Positions 44,845-54,512 of a stretch of 64,000 nucleotides of DNA are shown here, piece by piece. The position numbers were made by a program, and so were the translations under genes. This DNA is from Bacteriovorax sp037444575 (GTDB lineage Bacteria; Bdellovibrionota; Bacteriovoracia; Bacteriovoracales; Bacteriovoracaceae), in assembly GCA_037444575.1 (NCBI GenBank), contig JBBIME010000005.1, forward strand, positions 62,001-126,000, read 5' to 3'. Positions within the stretch are counted from its first letter, which is position 1. Every line of letters begins with the position of its first letter. The notes beneath the pieces are model-generated. The model did no database searches, was not told where the DNA came from, and saw nothing but the letters and a program-made list of their open reading frames with translations.

Positions 44845-44981
44845 GTTCACTCCGTTTAATACTGAATATTTTAGCTCAAATCTACCCGAGAAAGAAACTT
44901 TTTATAGTTGTCTAAAGTTGTCATGTATTTTTTCTTCTAAAGATTTTCTAAAGATATCTGTAGCTGTGTTATCCTAAAATC

Positions 44982-46166
44982 ATGTACCACAATATTAATA
45001 TTGAACCTTTTAAGAATAAAAAAACGGCGCTTGTTCTCTCTGGTGGAGTTGTCAAAGCGGCTTCTTGGCATCTTGGCGTTGCTCTCGCTTTAGAAGAATT
45101 TGGATTTGTCTTAAAACACAATAAGTCGCCCATTAATCCAGACTATGAAATTTCAACTTATGTTGGTTCAAGTGCTGGCTCATTGATTAATCTTTACTTT
45201 GCTTCAGGTTTTCGTCCTGTTGATGTTATCGATGCGACTATCAATCGCAAAAACGCTCAGACGTCACTTAAGCCTGTTACTTATGCTGACATGCTCTCTC
45301 GAAAAATGCCTTCGCGGGATCCATTTAATTTTGATTTCTATAATCCATTCGAAGGATTTCCTACTGTCATTAAGCAAATGGTTAAACCCCTTCTTTCTGT
45401 TTCAGGATTGTTTTCCACTGAGGGATTAAACCAGTACATGCAAAACCACGTCATCCTCTCTCAATCTTTTGAAGAGTACATGGCCGACATGTTTGTTGTA
45501 GCGACTCAGTTAGATCACTCTAGAAAAGTTATTTTCAGCAAATATAATTACCCAAGTCCTATTCACGATTCTACTGCTGAATACTACACAGGAGTTGATG
45601 TCACTCAGGCCATCGCTGCCAGCATGAGTGTCCCTCCATTTTACGCTCCCTTTGCTGTAAAAAACCCTCGCACATCACAAATTGACTACTATATCGACGG
45701 TGAAATTCGAGAGACTCTTTCTAATCACGTCGCGGTTGATAATAAATGTGATTTTGTTATTAGCTCCTGGACTCACACTCCTTATCATTATCATGATGAG
45801 GTTGGCTCACTCATTAACTACGGCCTTCCAGCTATTTGTATGCAGGCCATTTATCTAATGGTTCAAAAGAAAATTGTTGCTTCTCGCGGACAAAAAATTT
45901 TAGCAAAAGATATTATCGATACTGTTAACGACTATATGTCTTCTAATAATTTCACTCAAAAAGATCGATTAAAAATTACTTCGATTCTTGAGAGAAAATT
46001 GAACTACAATCCCAATATCAAATTCATTGATATTTATCCTGATCACTCTCACTACAAGCTCTTTTTCACGAACTCCTTTTCTCTTGATCCACAAAAAGCA
46101 AAATACATCATGACTGCCGGATACAAGAAAACGTTTGAAGTGTTTAAAAAATTAGAATGGGAATAA
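44982..46166 (+). CDS. Patatin-like phospholipase
   Basis: A 394-residue lipid acyl hydrolase. It has an oxyanion loop LVLSGGVVKAASWHLGV (residues about 17-33), the nucleophile elbow GSSAG (62-66, Ser64) and the dyad Asp239 in YYIDGEIRE. The oxyanion loop lacks the usual Arg (GGxRG), and DGE replaces DGG/DGA, so substrate preference may differ. There is no signal peptide; the protein is cytoplasmic or exported by another route. Patatin proteins in related predators are linked to membrane lipid attack; that role here is inference. Confidence 0.85.
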   Translation: MYHNINIEPFKNKKTALVLSGGVVKAASWHLGVALALEEFGFVLKHNKSPINPDYEISTYVGSSAGSLINLYFASGFRPVDVIDATINRKNAQTSLKPVTYADMLSRKMPSRDPFNFDFYNPFEGFPTVIKQMVKPLLSVSGLFSTEGLNQYMQNHVILSQSFEEYMADMFVVATQLDHSRKVIFSKYNYPSPIHDSTAEYYTGVDVTQAIAASMSVPPFYAPFAVKNPRTSQIDYYIDGEIRETLSNHVAVDNKCDFVISSWTHTPYHYHDEVGSLINYGLPAICMQAIYLMVQKKIVASRGQKILAKDIIDTVNDYMSSNNFTQKDRLKITSILERKLNYNPNIKFIDIYPDHSHYKLFFTNSFSLDPQKAKYIMTAGYKKTFEVFKKLEWE

Positions 46167-46173
46167 AAATATT

Positions 46174-48264
46174 TTAGAGTTGTTCAATTAGATACGAGCC
46201 TTCTGAGCAGAAGGTTTTTAAGAATTCCGTTGATCCATCTTCATAATTAAGTTTGACACTTAAAAGTCCTTCCATGTCTCCTACCAGAAATGCTTTTTCC
46301 GCTTTTTCTGCGTTGTCTCTTGAAAAGGCTCCGTCTTTGTCTAAGAAACTTGTTTCTACAAACATTTCGCCGCTGCGATTTTTTCCATTTGCCGTAATTG
46401 AACTAAGATCTTTTGATAAGTTTATTTGAACCATACAACGCTCTTTTAGAGAGTTCACTTGGTTTTCTTCCATAACTTTTGCAATAAATTCATTGCCAGG
46501 AATTTCGATATCTTTTTCATTCCATGAACCAACAAATACGCTGTCGTTTAGATGTTTGAATTCGAAGTATTTTCTCATTCCTGAAGCTAGGCTTGGAACT
46601 TTGATTTCATACGCGTTTAAAGCTTTTTTCTTGGCAATATTATTAGTATTAAAGAAAGAGATTGCTCCTCCATCAATAACTAATTCTTTTTTCTTATGGC
46701 CTAAAAGGTTTCTTGTAGTGAATGTAAATGTTTCTCTTTCGCCATTAATAAATTTTGGATCTTCAAAGTACATTTCTCCATCGCCCACATAAACAATCTT
46801 TTGAGAACTTTCTTTGTTGTCTAATAAGTAGCGAATGAGAATATTTCCTGTCTTTACTCCAGCATACATCACGTAACTAGCACCATTAATGGCCGAGAGT
46901 GTTTTAAAATTTCTATCAAAGAAAAAGCGATGGTTAAATTTTGAATCAATCTCTGTATCTACAATTGAAGAATTTAAAGCAATCATCAGTAGATTGCCTT
47001 CGGCTGCTAAACCTTGCTTTTGTAAGAACGCTTGAATCCCTTCTTCATTAATAAGTGGAATTTCTAGGCCTTTTGCAGCTCCTAAATTTAACTCTACTCT
47101 TGTAGGAATCAATCCGTGTGCTTGAACCACTCCCGTTTGAGTATTCATTTCGCCTGATAATGAATATCCAAGAGAGATTTCTCCATTTGATTGGTCGTCT
47201 GCTCTTTCTGCTCGATCATAATCTGGAACAAACTCAAAAGAGTGAGCTTGCTTCATCTTTTGAGTATTCAAATTAATTTCTTTTGCTCTAATGATATACT
47301 GAACTCGATGAGTACTCACTTCTTCAGTTGGTGCAAGAAAAGATGCCTCTTCTGCCTTAGTCTTAATACTGGCCTTTCTCTCATTCGTGTAATCATACAC
47401 AATATTTTGATCTGAATTTAAATCGATTTCTTTATCATCTACTTTTACAGGCTCTTCCAATGTTGTTTTTTGAGTATCCACTGGAATTATTCTTTTAATC
47501 GGAGTACTTCCAATTTCGCGATTAATTGCTGCTTTAACTGTATTTGAGATTGGTCTTTCATACAGCTTTTTATCCATCGGTTTAGCAGAAATTATTGCTT
47601 CAGATTTTTTATCTGAGTAGTCAAACATGACCATCTCGTCTTCTTTTACTTCTTTTACTTCTTCTGCAATTTCTTCTCTTTTTGCCGCTGGTTGAATTGT
47701 TTTAACTTCATCTGCTTCTATAGGGGCAGCTTCTGTGCTTGCTTGTCCAGTGACAACTTCATCTTTAATCTCCTCATTATAGGATGTATTCAGTGCAATT
47801 CTTTCAAACTTTGAATACTCCATCTTCTCTACATCTAGTGCATACAAATTAATCAACTCTTTATTGTTGATTTCAAATGATGATAAATTTTCTGCATTCA
47901 TTATAGTGGCAGCGGGTGCGACAGATTCAGCAACTTCAGCAGTAGCTTTTTTTGAAGCTTTTGCAATTATTGTTTTTTTCGCAATTTTCTTTTCAAGAAT
48001 GGAGTATCTAGACTTTTTAATCTTGCTTGTAATTTCTTTATCGATGACTTTAATAATGTCATTAGTGACAACTGTAACTTCTTTCGTTGTTTCATTTTCT
48101 GAAGCCGACGAAATAGTCTTAATGTTTTCTGCTAAGTTAATGAAGGCTGAATAATTAATTTTCTTTGCTTCAAATCTTTCTGATTCAAACGCATAAAATT
48201 GCGACAGCAGAACTGCTGATAAAATGAAACTTGAAGTTGTGACAAAGGCCTTTTTTATGATCAT
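46174..48264 (-). CDS. Large exported protein of unknown function with internal repeats
   Basis: A 696-residue protein starting with a membrane anchor or signal (AFVTTSSFILSAVLLSQFYA). Residues about 40-330 form a Lys/Glu/Ala-rich, probably extended region. A repeated motif occurs there as VMFDYSDKKSEAIIS and IVYDYTNERKASIKT. From about 340 the chain becomes globular and beta-rich, with a Cys near each end of its last third (ERCMVQ, KTFCSEG). I recognise no family. The layout suggests a tethered domain held away from the inner membrane across the periplasm. Confidence 0.6.
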   Translation of the reverse strand: MIIKKAFVTTSSFILSAVLLSQFYAFESERFEAKKINYSAFINLAENIKTISSASENETTKEVTVVTNDIIKVIDKEITSKIKKSRYSILEKKIAKKTIIAKASKKATAEVAESVAPAATIMNAENLSSFEINNKELINLYALDVEKMEYSKFERIALNTSYNEEIKDEVVTGQASTEAAPIEADEVKTIQPAAKREEIAEEVKEVKEDEMVMFDYSDKKSEAIISAKPMDKKLYERPISNTVKAAINREIGSTPIKRIIPVDTQKTTLEEPVKVDDKEIDLNSDQNIVYDYTNERKASIKTKAEEASFLAPTEEVSTHRVQYIIRAKEINLNTQKMKQAHSFEFVPDYDRAERADDQSNGEISLGYSLSGEMNTQTGVVQAHGLIPTRVELNLGAAKGLEIPLINEEGIQAFLQKQGLAAEGNLLMIALNSSIVDTEIDSKFNHRFFFDRNFKTLSAINGASYVMYAGVKTGNILIRYLLDNKESSQKIVYVGDGEMYFEDPKFINGERETFTFTTRNLLGHKKKELVIDGGAISFFNTNNIAKKKALNAYEIKVPSLASGMRKYFEFKHLNDSVFVGSWNEKDIEIPGNEFIAKVMEENQVNSLKERCMVQINLSKDLSSITANGKNRSGEMFVETSFLDKDGAFSRDNAEKAEKAFLVGDMEGLLSVKLNYEDGSTEFLKTFCSEGSYLIEQL

Positions 48265-48361
48265 AGCTATAGATTAATTCTAGCAAAGCCTGATCTGCTC
48301 ACAACAAAAGAGTTATTTTTGCCTAGTATTTTTTGAATAGTCGTTTGATTTTTAAGTAAAA

Positions 48362-48398
48362 TTTTGAGTACTCACAAGAAACTCATGAGTACTCAAAA
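48362..48398 (-). terminator. Terminator hairpin of the ATP synthase operon
   Basis: TTTTGAGTACTCA (48362-48374) and TGAGTACTCAAAA (48386-48398) are perfect 13-base arms around an 11-base loop, eight bases past the atpC stop. Read on the minus strand the hairpin is followed by TTTTAC. Each arm contains the self-palindrome TGAGTACTCA, so smaller alternative hairpins are possible. Confidence 0.75.
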
Positions 48399-48406
48399 CG
48401 ATTGAA

Positions 48407-48832
48407 CTAGCGTGAACGCATGAACTCGCCAACCTGAATGCGAATTTTCGCTCTTTCGGCCTTACCTTGGTAGTGCTCGATTTCTTCAAGTGTGAGTCCT
48501 TCAGTATTTTTAAGGTGATCTTCAGCATTTTTAAGTGCCAATTTAGCTCTTTCAACATCAACATCAGTACTTTCTTCTGCCGTGTTGGCCATGATCACAA
48601 CTTTATTATCAAGAACCTTGCACGCCCCTTCGGAAAGTGCAAAGTTTCTATCTGGATAATCTGCTCCACCAAAAACAGTTAGCACACCTGGAGCTAACTT
48701 CGTAATGATGTGAGTGTGGTCTTCTAGGACATTGATTTGTCCGCGGACAGTTGGAATTAGCAACGAGTCCGCAAGAACACCTTTCGCAATAATCTTAGAA
48801 GGCGTAAGGATATCAACTGTAAAATATTTCAT
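48407..48832 (-). CDS. atpC: ATP synthase F1 epsilon subunit
   Basis: A 141-residue rotor subunit coupling F1 to the c-ring and damping ATP hydrolysis. The N-terminal beta sandwich (VDILTPSKIIAKGVLADSL, GQINVLEDHTHIITKLAPG) and the C-terminal two-helix hairpin (ERAKLALKNAEDHLKN) are both present. It is last in the operon, right before the terminator. AAGGGAA precedes the ATG. Confidence 0.95.
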   Translation of the reverse strand: MKYFTVDILTPSKIIAKGVLADSLLIPTVRGQINVLEDHTHIITKLAPGVLTVFGGADYPDRNFALSEGACKVLDNKVVIMANTAEESTDVDVERAKLALKNAEDHLKNTEGLTLEEIEHYQGKAERAKIRIQVGEFMRSR

Positions 48833-48860
48833 GTCTCAATTCCCTTAGGATTCCTAAAAA

Positions 48861-50279
48861 TTATTTCCCTGCCTTAATTTGTGCTGCTTTTTCATGAACC
48901 ATATCAAGTCCACCAACTAGGTAGAAAGCTTGTTCTGGTAGATCATCAACTTCACCATTAAGGATTGCTTTAAACGCTTTAATCGTATCTTCCATCTTTA
49001 CGAATTTACCTTTTAGACCAGTAAATTGCTCAGCAACGAAGAATGGTTGAGACAAGAATTTTTGAACTTTTCTTGCTCTTTGAACGATTAACTTATCTTC
49101 TTCAGAAAGTTCATCCATACCAAGGATCGCGATGATGTCTTGAAGTTCTTTATATTTTTGAAGAATCTTCTGAACACCGCGAGCAACGTTATAGTGTTCT
49201 TCCCCAACGATAGCTGGAGTAAGAATTGACGAAGAAGATGAAAGTGGATCTACCGCTGGGTAAATTCCAAGCTCAGCAATTTGTCTTGAAAGTTCTGTTG
49301 TTGCATCTAAGTGGGCAAACGTAGTCGCTGGAGCTGGATCGGTATAGTCGTCCGCTGGAACGTATACGGCCTGAATAGATGTAATCGAACCATTCGTAGT
49401 TGAAGTAATACGCTCTTGCATAGCTCCCATTTCAGTACCAAGTGTTGGTTGGTAACCTACGGCAGAAGGAATACGTCCAAGAAGGGCAGAAACTTCAGAT
49501 CCCGCTTGAGTAAAACGGAAAATGTTGTCTACGAAGAAAAGTACGTCTTGGTTTTCTTCATCGCGGAAGTATTCAGCGATTGAAAGACCTGTAAGAGCAA
49601 CGCGAGCTCTAGCTCCAGGTGGCTCATTCATTTGTCCGAAGACCAGTGCTGTTTTATCAATAACGCCAGAGTCGCTCATTTCGTGGAACAAGTCGTTCCC
49701 TTCACGAGTACGTTCACCAACACCTGCGAATACAGAGTATCCACCGTGCTCAGTTGCGATGTTATTGATTAGCTCTTGAATAAGAACCGTCTTACCTACA
49801 CCGGCACCACCGAATAGACCAATCTTTCCACCGCGAACGTATGGAGCTAGAAGGTCGATAACTTTGATCCCTGTATAGAATTGCTCTAGTTTTGTTGATT
49901 GTTTATCAAAAGTAGGAGCTGATCTATGGATGTCGTAAGTTTTTTTAGCGTTAACTGGGCCTGCTTCATCAACTGGCTCACCGATAACGTTAATAATTCT
50001 TCCTAGACACTCTTTGCCTACTGGAGCTTGAATTGGCTTACCAGTATCAACTACTTTTAGTCCACGAGATAGACCTTCAGTTGAGTCCATCGCGATACAA
50101 CGAACCATGTTGTCCCCTAAGTGTTGAGATACTTCAACAGTCAGGTTCCATTCTTGATTCGAGATCGACTTGTTAGTTAACTTTAGAGCGTTATAGATCG
50201 CTGGAATTTTCCCGTGAGAAAATTCAACATCCAGAACGGGCCCCATTACTTGTTTTACAACACCATAATTTTCAGACAT
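48861..50279 (-). CDS. atpD: ATP synthase F1 beta subunit
   Basis: Catalytic subunit, 472 residues. Walker A is GGAGVGKTVLIQELI, Walker B lies near DVLFFVDNIFRFTQAG, and the P-loop-side Glu and Arg are in GERTREGND. The family signature PAVDPLSSSS and the lever sequence DELSEED are present. It is fully typical in length and follows atpG by 11 bases. Confidence 0.98.
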   Translation of the reverse strand: MSENYGVVKQVMGPVLDVEFSHGKIPAIYNALKLTNKSISNQEWNLTVEVSQHLGDNMVRCIAMDSTEGLSRGLKVVDTGKPIQAPVGKECLGRIINVIGEPVDEAGPVNAKKTYDIHRSAPTFDKQSTKLEQFYTGIKVIDLLAPYVRGGKIGLFGGAGVGKTVLIQELINNIATEHGGYSVFAGVGERTREGNDLFHEMSDSGVIDKTALVFGQMNEPPGARARVALTGLSIAEYFRDEENQDVLFFVDNIFRFTQAGSEVSALLGRIPSAVGYQPTLGTEMGAMQERITSTTNGSITSIQAVYVPADDYTDPAPATTFAHLDATTELSRQIAELGIYPAVDPLSSSSSILTPAIVGEEHYNVARGVQKILQKYKELQDIIAILGMDELSEEDKLIVQRARKVQKFLSQPFFVAEQFTGLKGKFVKMEDTIKAFKAILNGEVDDLPEQAFYLVGGLDMVHEKAAQIKAGK

Positions 50280-50290
50280 TGGTGATCCCC

Positions 50291-51160
50291 TTAACCGTTC
50301 AGAGACTCAGCACCCGAAACTACTTCAGATAATTCTGTTGTAATCGCTGCTTGTCTCAGTTTGTTCATTTTTATTGATAACGTTCTAATTGCTTTTTTAC
50401 AGTTTCCAGAAGCAGAATCCATCGCACTCATTCTTGAACCGTGTTCAGCAGCAACTGCATCTAAAAGAGCAGTGTAAAGCGTGCTGATATAAGTTTGAGG
50501 AATAAGTGTGTTTAAGATTTCAGTAGGATTTGGGTCGTACTTGAAATCGAATGGAAATTTTTCCGCCAGTTCTTCTTTTTCAGCCAAGTCCATTGTCATT
50601 GGCAATAATTGTTTTACATCTGGAGTAAATGAAATTGCAGAGTGGAAAATATTGTATGCAACAAATACTTTTCCAACTTCACCAGTTGTAAATAATTCAC
50701 CTAGCTCAACACCTACATGTTCCATCTCTACAAAAGTTGGTTCTGTTTTAGCAAAAGTATATGTTTTGCCTTTGTTGTAAGTTGAAGCAAGTAAATCTCT
50801 TACTTTTTTCCCAATAAAATAAACTTTTACATCGAGACTTGTTTCATCAAGAAACTTTCTCACTGCTTTAGCAAGCTGAGAGTTGTACGATCCGCAAAGA
50901 CCTTTATCAGAAGAGATAACTAAAAGAACTGCTTTGTTGTTATCTTTCTTCTCGTGCAAATACTCATGGTCATAATTTTGAACAAGTGCTGAAACAACTT
51001 TAATAGTTGATTCAAGCTCACGAGCGTACGGACGTGAATTCAAAATATTATTCTGAGCCTTTGCAAGTTTAGCGGCCGAAACGAGCTTCATCGCTTGCGT
51101 GATTTTAGAAGTACTTTTGGTACTTTTAATTTTCTTTTTAAGCTCTTTAATATTCGCCAT
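50291..51160 (-). CDS. atpG: ATP synthase F1 gamma subunit
   Basis: Central shaft, 289 residues. The N-terminal helix (KKKIKSTKSTSKITQAMKLV) and C-terminal helix (MDSASGNCKKAIRTLSIKMN) form the coiled coil. The Rossmann-like middle has SSDKGLCGSYNS. It stands between atpA and atpD as usual. Confidence 0.97.
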   Translation of the reverse strand: MANIKELKKKIKSTKSTSKITQAMKLVSAAKLAKAQNNILNSRPYARELESTIKVVSALVQNYDHEYLHEKKDNNKAVLLVISSDKGLCGSYNSQLAKAVRKFLDETSLDVKVYFIGKKVRDLLASTYNKGKTYTFAKTEPTFVEMEHVGVELGELFTTGEVGKVFVAYNIFHSAISFTPDVKQLLPMTMDLAEKEELAEKFPFDFKYDPNPTEILNTLIPQTYISTLYTALLDAVAAEHGSRMSAMDSASGNCKKAIRTLSIKMNKLRQAAITTELSEVVSGAESLNG

Positions 51161-51193
51161 TGTTATTAATTCCTAAATTCTTCTTAGTATGTC

Positions 51194-52702
51194 TTAATAT
51201 TTCTTAGTAGCTAAGAAACCTTTAACTGCTTCTAGAATTTTCCCTTCGTTTGCTCCAGAAATTTCTTTTGCATTTGAAACTTCAGTCATAACGTCGCCAT
51301 GTCTTGAGTGTAAAAATGCTAGTACATCTTTTTCAGCCACTCTAACTTGTGCTGTAGGAACAACGTCGAATAATCCTTTAGTCGCAACAAGAATTGCAAC
51401 CGCTTGGTCGATAACGTCAGCTGGAGCGTATTGATCTTGTTTTAGAAGTTCAACTAGTCTCTCCCCTCTGTTTAGCTGTCTTTTTGTCGCTTCATCAAGG
51501 TCAGATCCAAATGCTGCGAAAGCTGCAAGCTCTCTGTATTGAGCTAGATCCAGACGAAGTGTACCAGCAACTTTTTTCATTGCTTTAATTTGAGCAGATC
51601 CACCAACGCGTGAAACTGAAAGACCAACGTTAACAGCTGGACGGATACCAGAGTTGAATAAATCAGACTCAAGGAAGATCTGGCCATCTGTAATCGAAAT
51701 TACGTTTGTAGGAATGTAAGCAGAAACGTCACCTTCTTGAGTTTCAATTACTGGAAGTGCAGTAAGAGAACCAGCTCCTAGTGAATCATTCAATTTACAT
51801 GCGCGCTCAAGAAGTCTTGAGTGAAGGAAGAATACGTCCCCTGGGAACGCTTCACGTCCTGGTGGACGACGAAGAAGAAGAGACATTTGTCTATAAGCTT
51901 GTGCTTGTTTTGTTAAGTCATCATAAATGATTAGAGCATGTCTTCCGCTATCTCTATAGTACTCAGCCATTGTACATCCAGTATATGGAGCAAGGAACTG
52001 CATAGGAGCAGAAGAAGAAGCTGTAGCTGAAACGATAATTGTATACTCAAGAGCACCAGCATCTTTTAGCTTTTGTTGTACTTGTCTTACTGTAGATTGT
52101 TTTTGTCCAATTGCTACGTAAACACAAATTACGTTTTTACCTTTTTGGTTGATGATCGTATCGATAGCGATTGCTGTTTTACCAGTTTTACGGTCACCAA
52201 TGATAAGCTCTCTTTGTCCTCTTCCGATTGGAATCATAGAGTCGATTGCTTTAAGACCTGTTTGCATTGGTTCGTGAACTGATTTACGAGCGATGATCCC
52301 TGGAGCCTTTAGCTCAACAACGCGAGATTCTTTCGTTTTAATTTCGCCCATACCATCGATTGGCTCTCCGATAGCGTTTACAACTCTTCCTAAAAGAGCG
52401 TCACCAGCTGGAACCTGAACGATTCTTTCAGTTCTCTTTACAGAAGTTCCTTCTTTAATTGAAGTGTCTTCCCCAAGAATTGCAATACCTACGTTATTTG
52501 TTTCTAAGTTAAGAACCATTCCCATTGTACCAGACGCGAACTCTACAAGTTCTCCGTTCATTACGTTTTTAAGACCGAATGCTCTCGCGATCCCGTCCCC
52601 AACAGTTAATACAGTTCCAACTTCATCTACTTGAAGTCTTGTTTGAAAGTTTGAGATTCTTTCTTTAATAATACTTGTAATCTCTTCTGGATTCATTGCC
52701 AT
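51194..52702 (-). CDS. atpA: ATP synthase F1 alpha subunit
   Basis: Non-catalytic nucleotide-binding subunit, 502 residues. It begins MAMNPEEITSIIKERI. Walker A is GDRKTGKTAIA, and GREAFPGDVFFLHSRLLERA and PAVNVGLSVSRVGGSAQ are the family signature region. Typical length and context. Confidence 0.98.
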   Translation of the reverse strand: MAMNPEEITSIIKERISNFQTRLQVDEVGTVLTVGDGIARAFGLKNVMNGELVEFASGTMGMVLNLETNNVGIAILGEDTSIKEGTSVKRTERIVQVPAGDALLGRVVNAIGEPIDGMGEIKTKESRVVELKAPGIIARKSVHEPMQTGLKAIDSMIPIGRGQRELIIGDRKTGKTAIAIDTIINQKGKNVICVYVAIGQKQSTVRQVQQKLKDAGALEYTIIVSATASSSAPMQFLAPYTGCTMAEYYRDSGRHALIIYDDLTKQAQAYRQMSLLLRRPPGREAFPGDVFFLHSRLLERACKLNDSLGAGSLTALPVIETQEGDVSAYIPTNVISITDGQIFLESDLFNSGIRPAVNVGLSVSRVGGSAQIKAMKKVAGTLRLDLAQYRELAAFAAFGSDLDEATKRQLNRGERLVELLKQDQYAPADVIDQAVAILVATKGLFDVVPTAQVRVAEKDVLAFLHSRHGDVMTEVSNAKEISGANEGKILEAVKGFLATKKY

Positions 52703-52731
52703 TTTTTACCTCAACGTTCCTTATGGGTGTA

Positions 52732-53271
52732 TTACGAATTTAAAACACTTTCTTTAAATTTTTCTAATTGATTTTCTAGAGATGCATCTAACTGAAGATC
52801 TTCAACAGTTACTCTGTATCCCGCTGATACATTTTCATTTTTTTTGTATTCAAGAATCGCTTCTCTTCCTAGTTTTTGTTGAAGATAAGATTTTAACTTT
52901 TCTTTAACATCAGATGGAATTGATTCTTCACTTCCTTCGATTGTTCCGCGAAGGAATCCTTTTTTATGATCATCAATCACGATAACGTTTTTGAAGATCA
53001 TCGGCATAAGGCCAATTCTTTTTTCTTGAATTAAGAATTGCATGAAGTTTTTTGTAATTTGAGACAAGTTAAGCTTGCCCATAACTACGTCAAGAACGCT
53101 TAGCTTTTCTTCTGCTGTAAAAACATCAAGGAAAAGAAGTGTTTCAAGGTCGTTACTTTTATTGATTGCTTCGTTTAACGTTGTTAGCTCGCCAGCTAAA
53201 TCAAGTTTTAACTCTTCAGAGAGTTCAACAAGTGATTGGGCATAAGCTTTAGCGATAATTTGCTCTTTCAT
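52732..53271 (-). CDS. atpH: ATP synthase F1 delta subunit
   Basis: Links the top of F1 to the peripheral stalk, 179 residues. It has the N-terminal six-helix domain (AKAYAQSLVELSEELKLD) and the C-terminal hallmark AGYRVTVEDLQLDASLENQL. It is located between the b subunit and alpha as in most F-type operons. Confidence 0.93.
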   Translation of the reverse strand: MKEQIIAKAYAQSLVELSEELKLDLAGELTTLNEAINKSNDLETLLFLDVFTAEEKLSVLDVVMGKLNLSQITKNFMQFLIQEKRIGLMPMIFKNVIVIDDHKKGFLRGTIEGSEESIPSDVKEKLKSYLQQKLGREAILEYKKNENVSAGYRVTVEDLQLDASLENQLEKFKESVLNS

Positions 53272-53279
53272 TCTATGTC

Positions 53280-53831
53280 CTATCTAAGTTCAGAAACGAT
53301 TTTTTGAGTTGCTTTAGTTTGGAAATCTTTGTTTCCCTTAATCGTAGCTTGTGTACTCGCCACAACTTTATTTAAAAGATCGTGGTTTAATTGATCAACA
53401 AGCTCTTTTCTTTCGCCTTCTAGTTTATTTTCAAGATCGCGCTTCATGCGAGCAAGTGTTGTTTGAGTTTCTTCGTTTTGATTTTTAGCAAACTGTGCAG
53501 CATCTGATTCGTATTCAGTAGTAATTTTTACTAGCTCAGAATCTAAATTTTTAATTTTTTGTTGGAAGTTGTTTAAGCGCTCTTCTGCATCTTTGTTGTT
53601 TTTAGAAGCAGAATCCATAAGAGATTTAACATCCGCAGCTTGCTTGTTAAATTTTTCTCTAAGAGGTTTAACAACCTTAGAAAGAATCGCAAGCAGAATA
53701 ATAAAATTTACCAATGGGTATTTTAAATCAAGTATGCTTACTTCGTGGTGAGCGGCTTCCGCTGCTTCCTCTGCGAAGCCCACGGAAATGAATGATATGA
53801 ACAAAAATGAATAATAGATAATCGATTTCAC
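53280..53831 (-). CDS. atpF: ATP synthase Fo b subunit
   Basis: Peripheral stalk subunit, 183 residues. A hydrophobic N-terminal segment resembling a cleavable signal (SIIYYSFLFISFISVGFA) is followed by the membrane helix LVNFIILLAILSKVV. A long charged coiled coil with PLREKFNKQAADVKS completes it. An extra N-terminal hydrophobic stretch before the stalk helix is seen in other delta-like lineages. The atpB (a) and atpE (c) genes are not in this operon. Confidence 0.9.
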   Translation of the reverse strand: MKSIIYYSFLFISFISVGFAEEAAEAAHHEVSILDLKYPLVNFIILLAILSKVVKPLREKFNKQAADVKSLMDSASKNNKDAEERLNNFQQKIKNLDSELVKITTEYESDAAQFAKNQNEETQTTLARMKRDLENKLEGERKELVDQLNHDLLNKVVASTQATIKGNKDFQTKATQKIVSELR

Positions 53832-53840
53832 TATAATCCC

Positions 53841-54284
53841 TTATTTCGTAAGTTTTTCAACTAAGTTGCCAGCAAGCTTGTCAGCTTCAGCCATTACAGC
53901 AATTCTTTTTTCTGACATTTCTTTAGCAATTTTATTTTTTCTATCGTCGTACTCAGCATTGATTTTTTCTTCTTCAGATTTAAGAAATTCTTTTTCTCTG
54001 TTTAAAACTTCTGTTTTCTTTTTCTGAGCGACTTGTTGAGAATCAGAGTGAGTTTTTTCAACTTTTGCTTTGTATTGTTCTGCAAGCTCTTCTGCTTGTT
54101 TGTAAACAGAGTGTGCGTGTGATTCTAATTTTGTAGTTTTGCTTTCTCTGTATTCCAATAGCTCTTGAATTTTTCTAAAAAAAAGTGGAGCAAGAATATT
54201 GAAAAAAACGAGGAGAATTCCAAATTGAACGAGAACTGTTTGATCGATCTTTAGGGCCTTTAAAATTATAACAATCGTATCCAT
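53841..54284 (-). CDS. ATP synthase Fo b' subunit
   Basis: A second, diverged stalk subunit of 147 residues. It has one membrane helix (VLVQFGILLVFFNILAPLFF) and a strongly charged coiled coil to the end. It pairs with the b gene next door, giving a heterodimeric b/b' stalk as in photosynthetic bacteria and many deltaproteobacteria. First gene of the operon, downstream of the promoter at 54401-54429. Confidence 0.88.
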   Translation of the reverse strand: MDTIVIILKALKIDQTVLVQFGILLVFFNILAPLFFRKIQELLEYRESKTTKLESHAHSVYKQAEELAEQYKAKVEKTHSDSQQVAQKKKTEVLNREKEFLKSEEEKINAEYDDRKNKIAKEMSEKRIAVMAEADKLAGNLVEKLTK

Positions 54285-54400
54285 TGTTTTTTAGTACTCC
54301 GATTTATCAGTCTTCTTAATTTGTTTTGCAAAAGAAGATCTTTCCAGAAGCGAAAGCTCGCAAAAAATTAATAGATTTCTGTGAAAAAATTTGTCACTAA

Positions 54401-54429
54401 TTAATAATGTTTTAAGGCTTTAACGTCAA
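54401..54429 (-). promoter_or_regulatory. Promoter of the ATP synthase operon
   Basis: On the minus strand TTGACG (54424-54429), 17 bases and TATTAA (54401-54406) lie about 115 bases upstream of the b' ATG, with the expected start near 54394. The rest of the gap holds AT-rich leader and a GGAG box before the gene. Confidence 0.6.
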
Positions 54430-54512
54430 GAAAATTTAAGGTAATTGTAATATGATGCTTAGCTGTACTCTAAATAAGAAATCATTCTTTTCCTATGTTT
54501 ATAACAGGTAGC

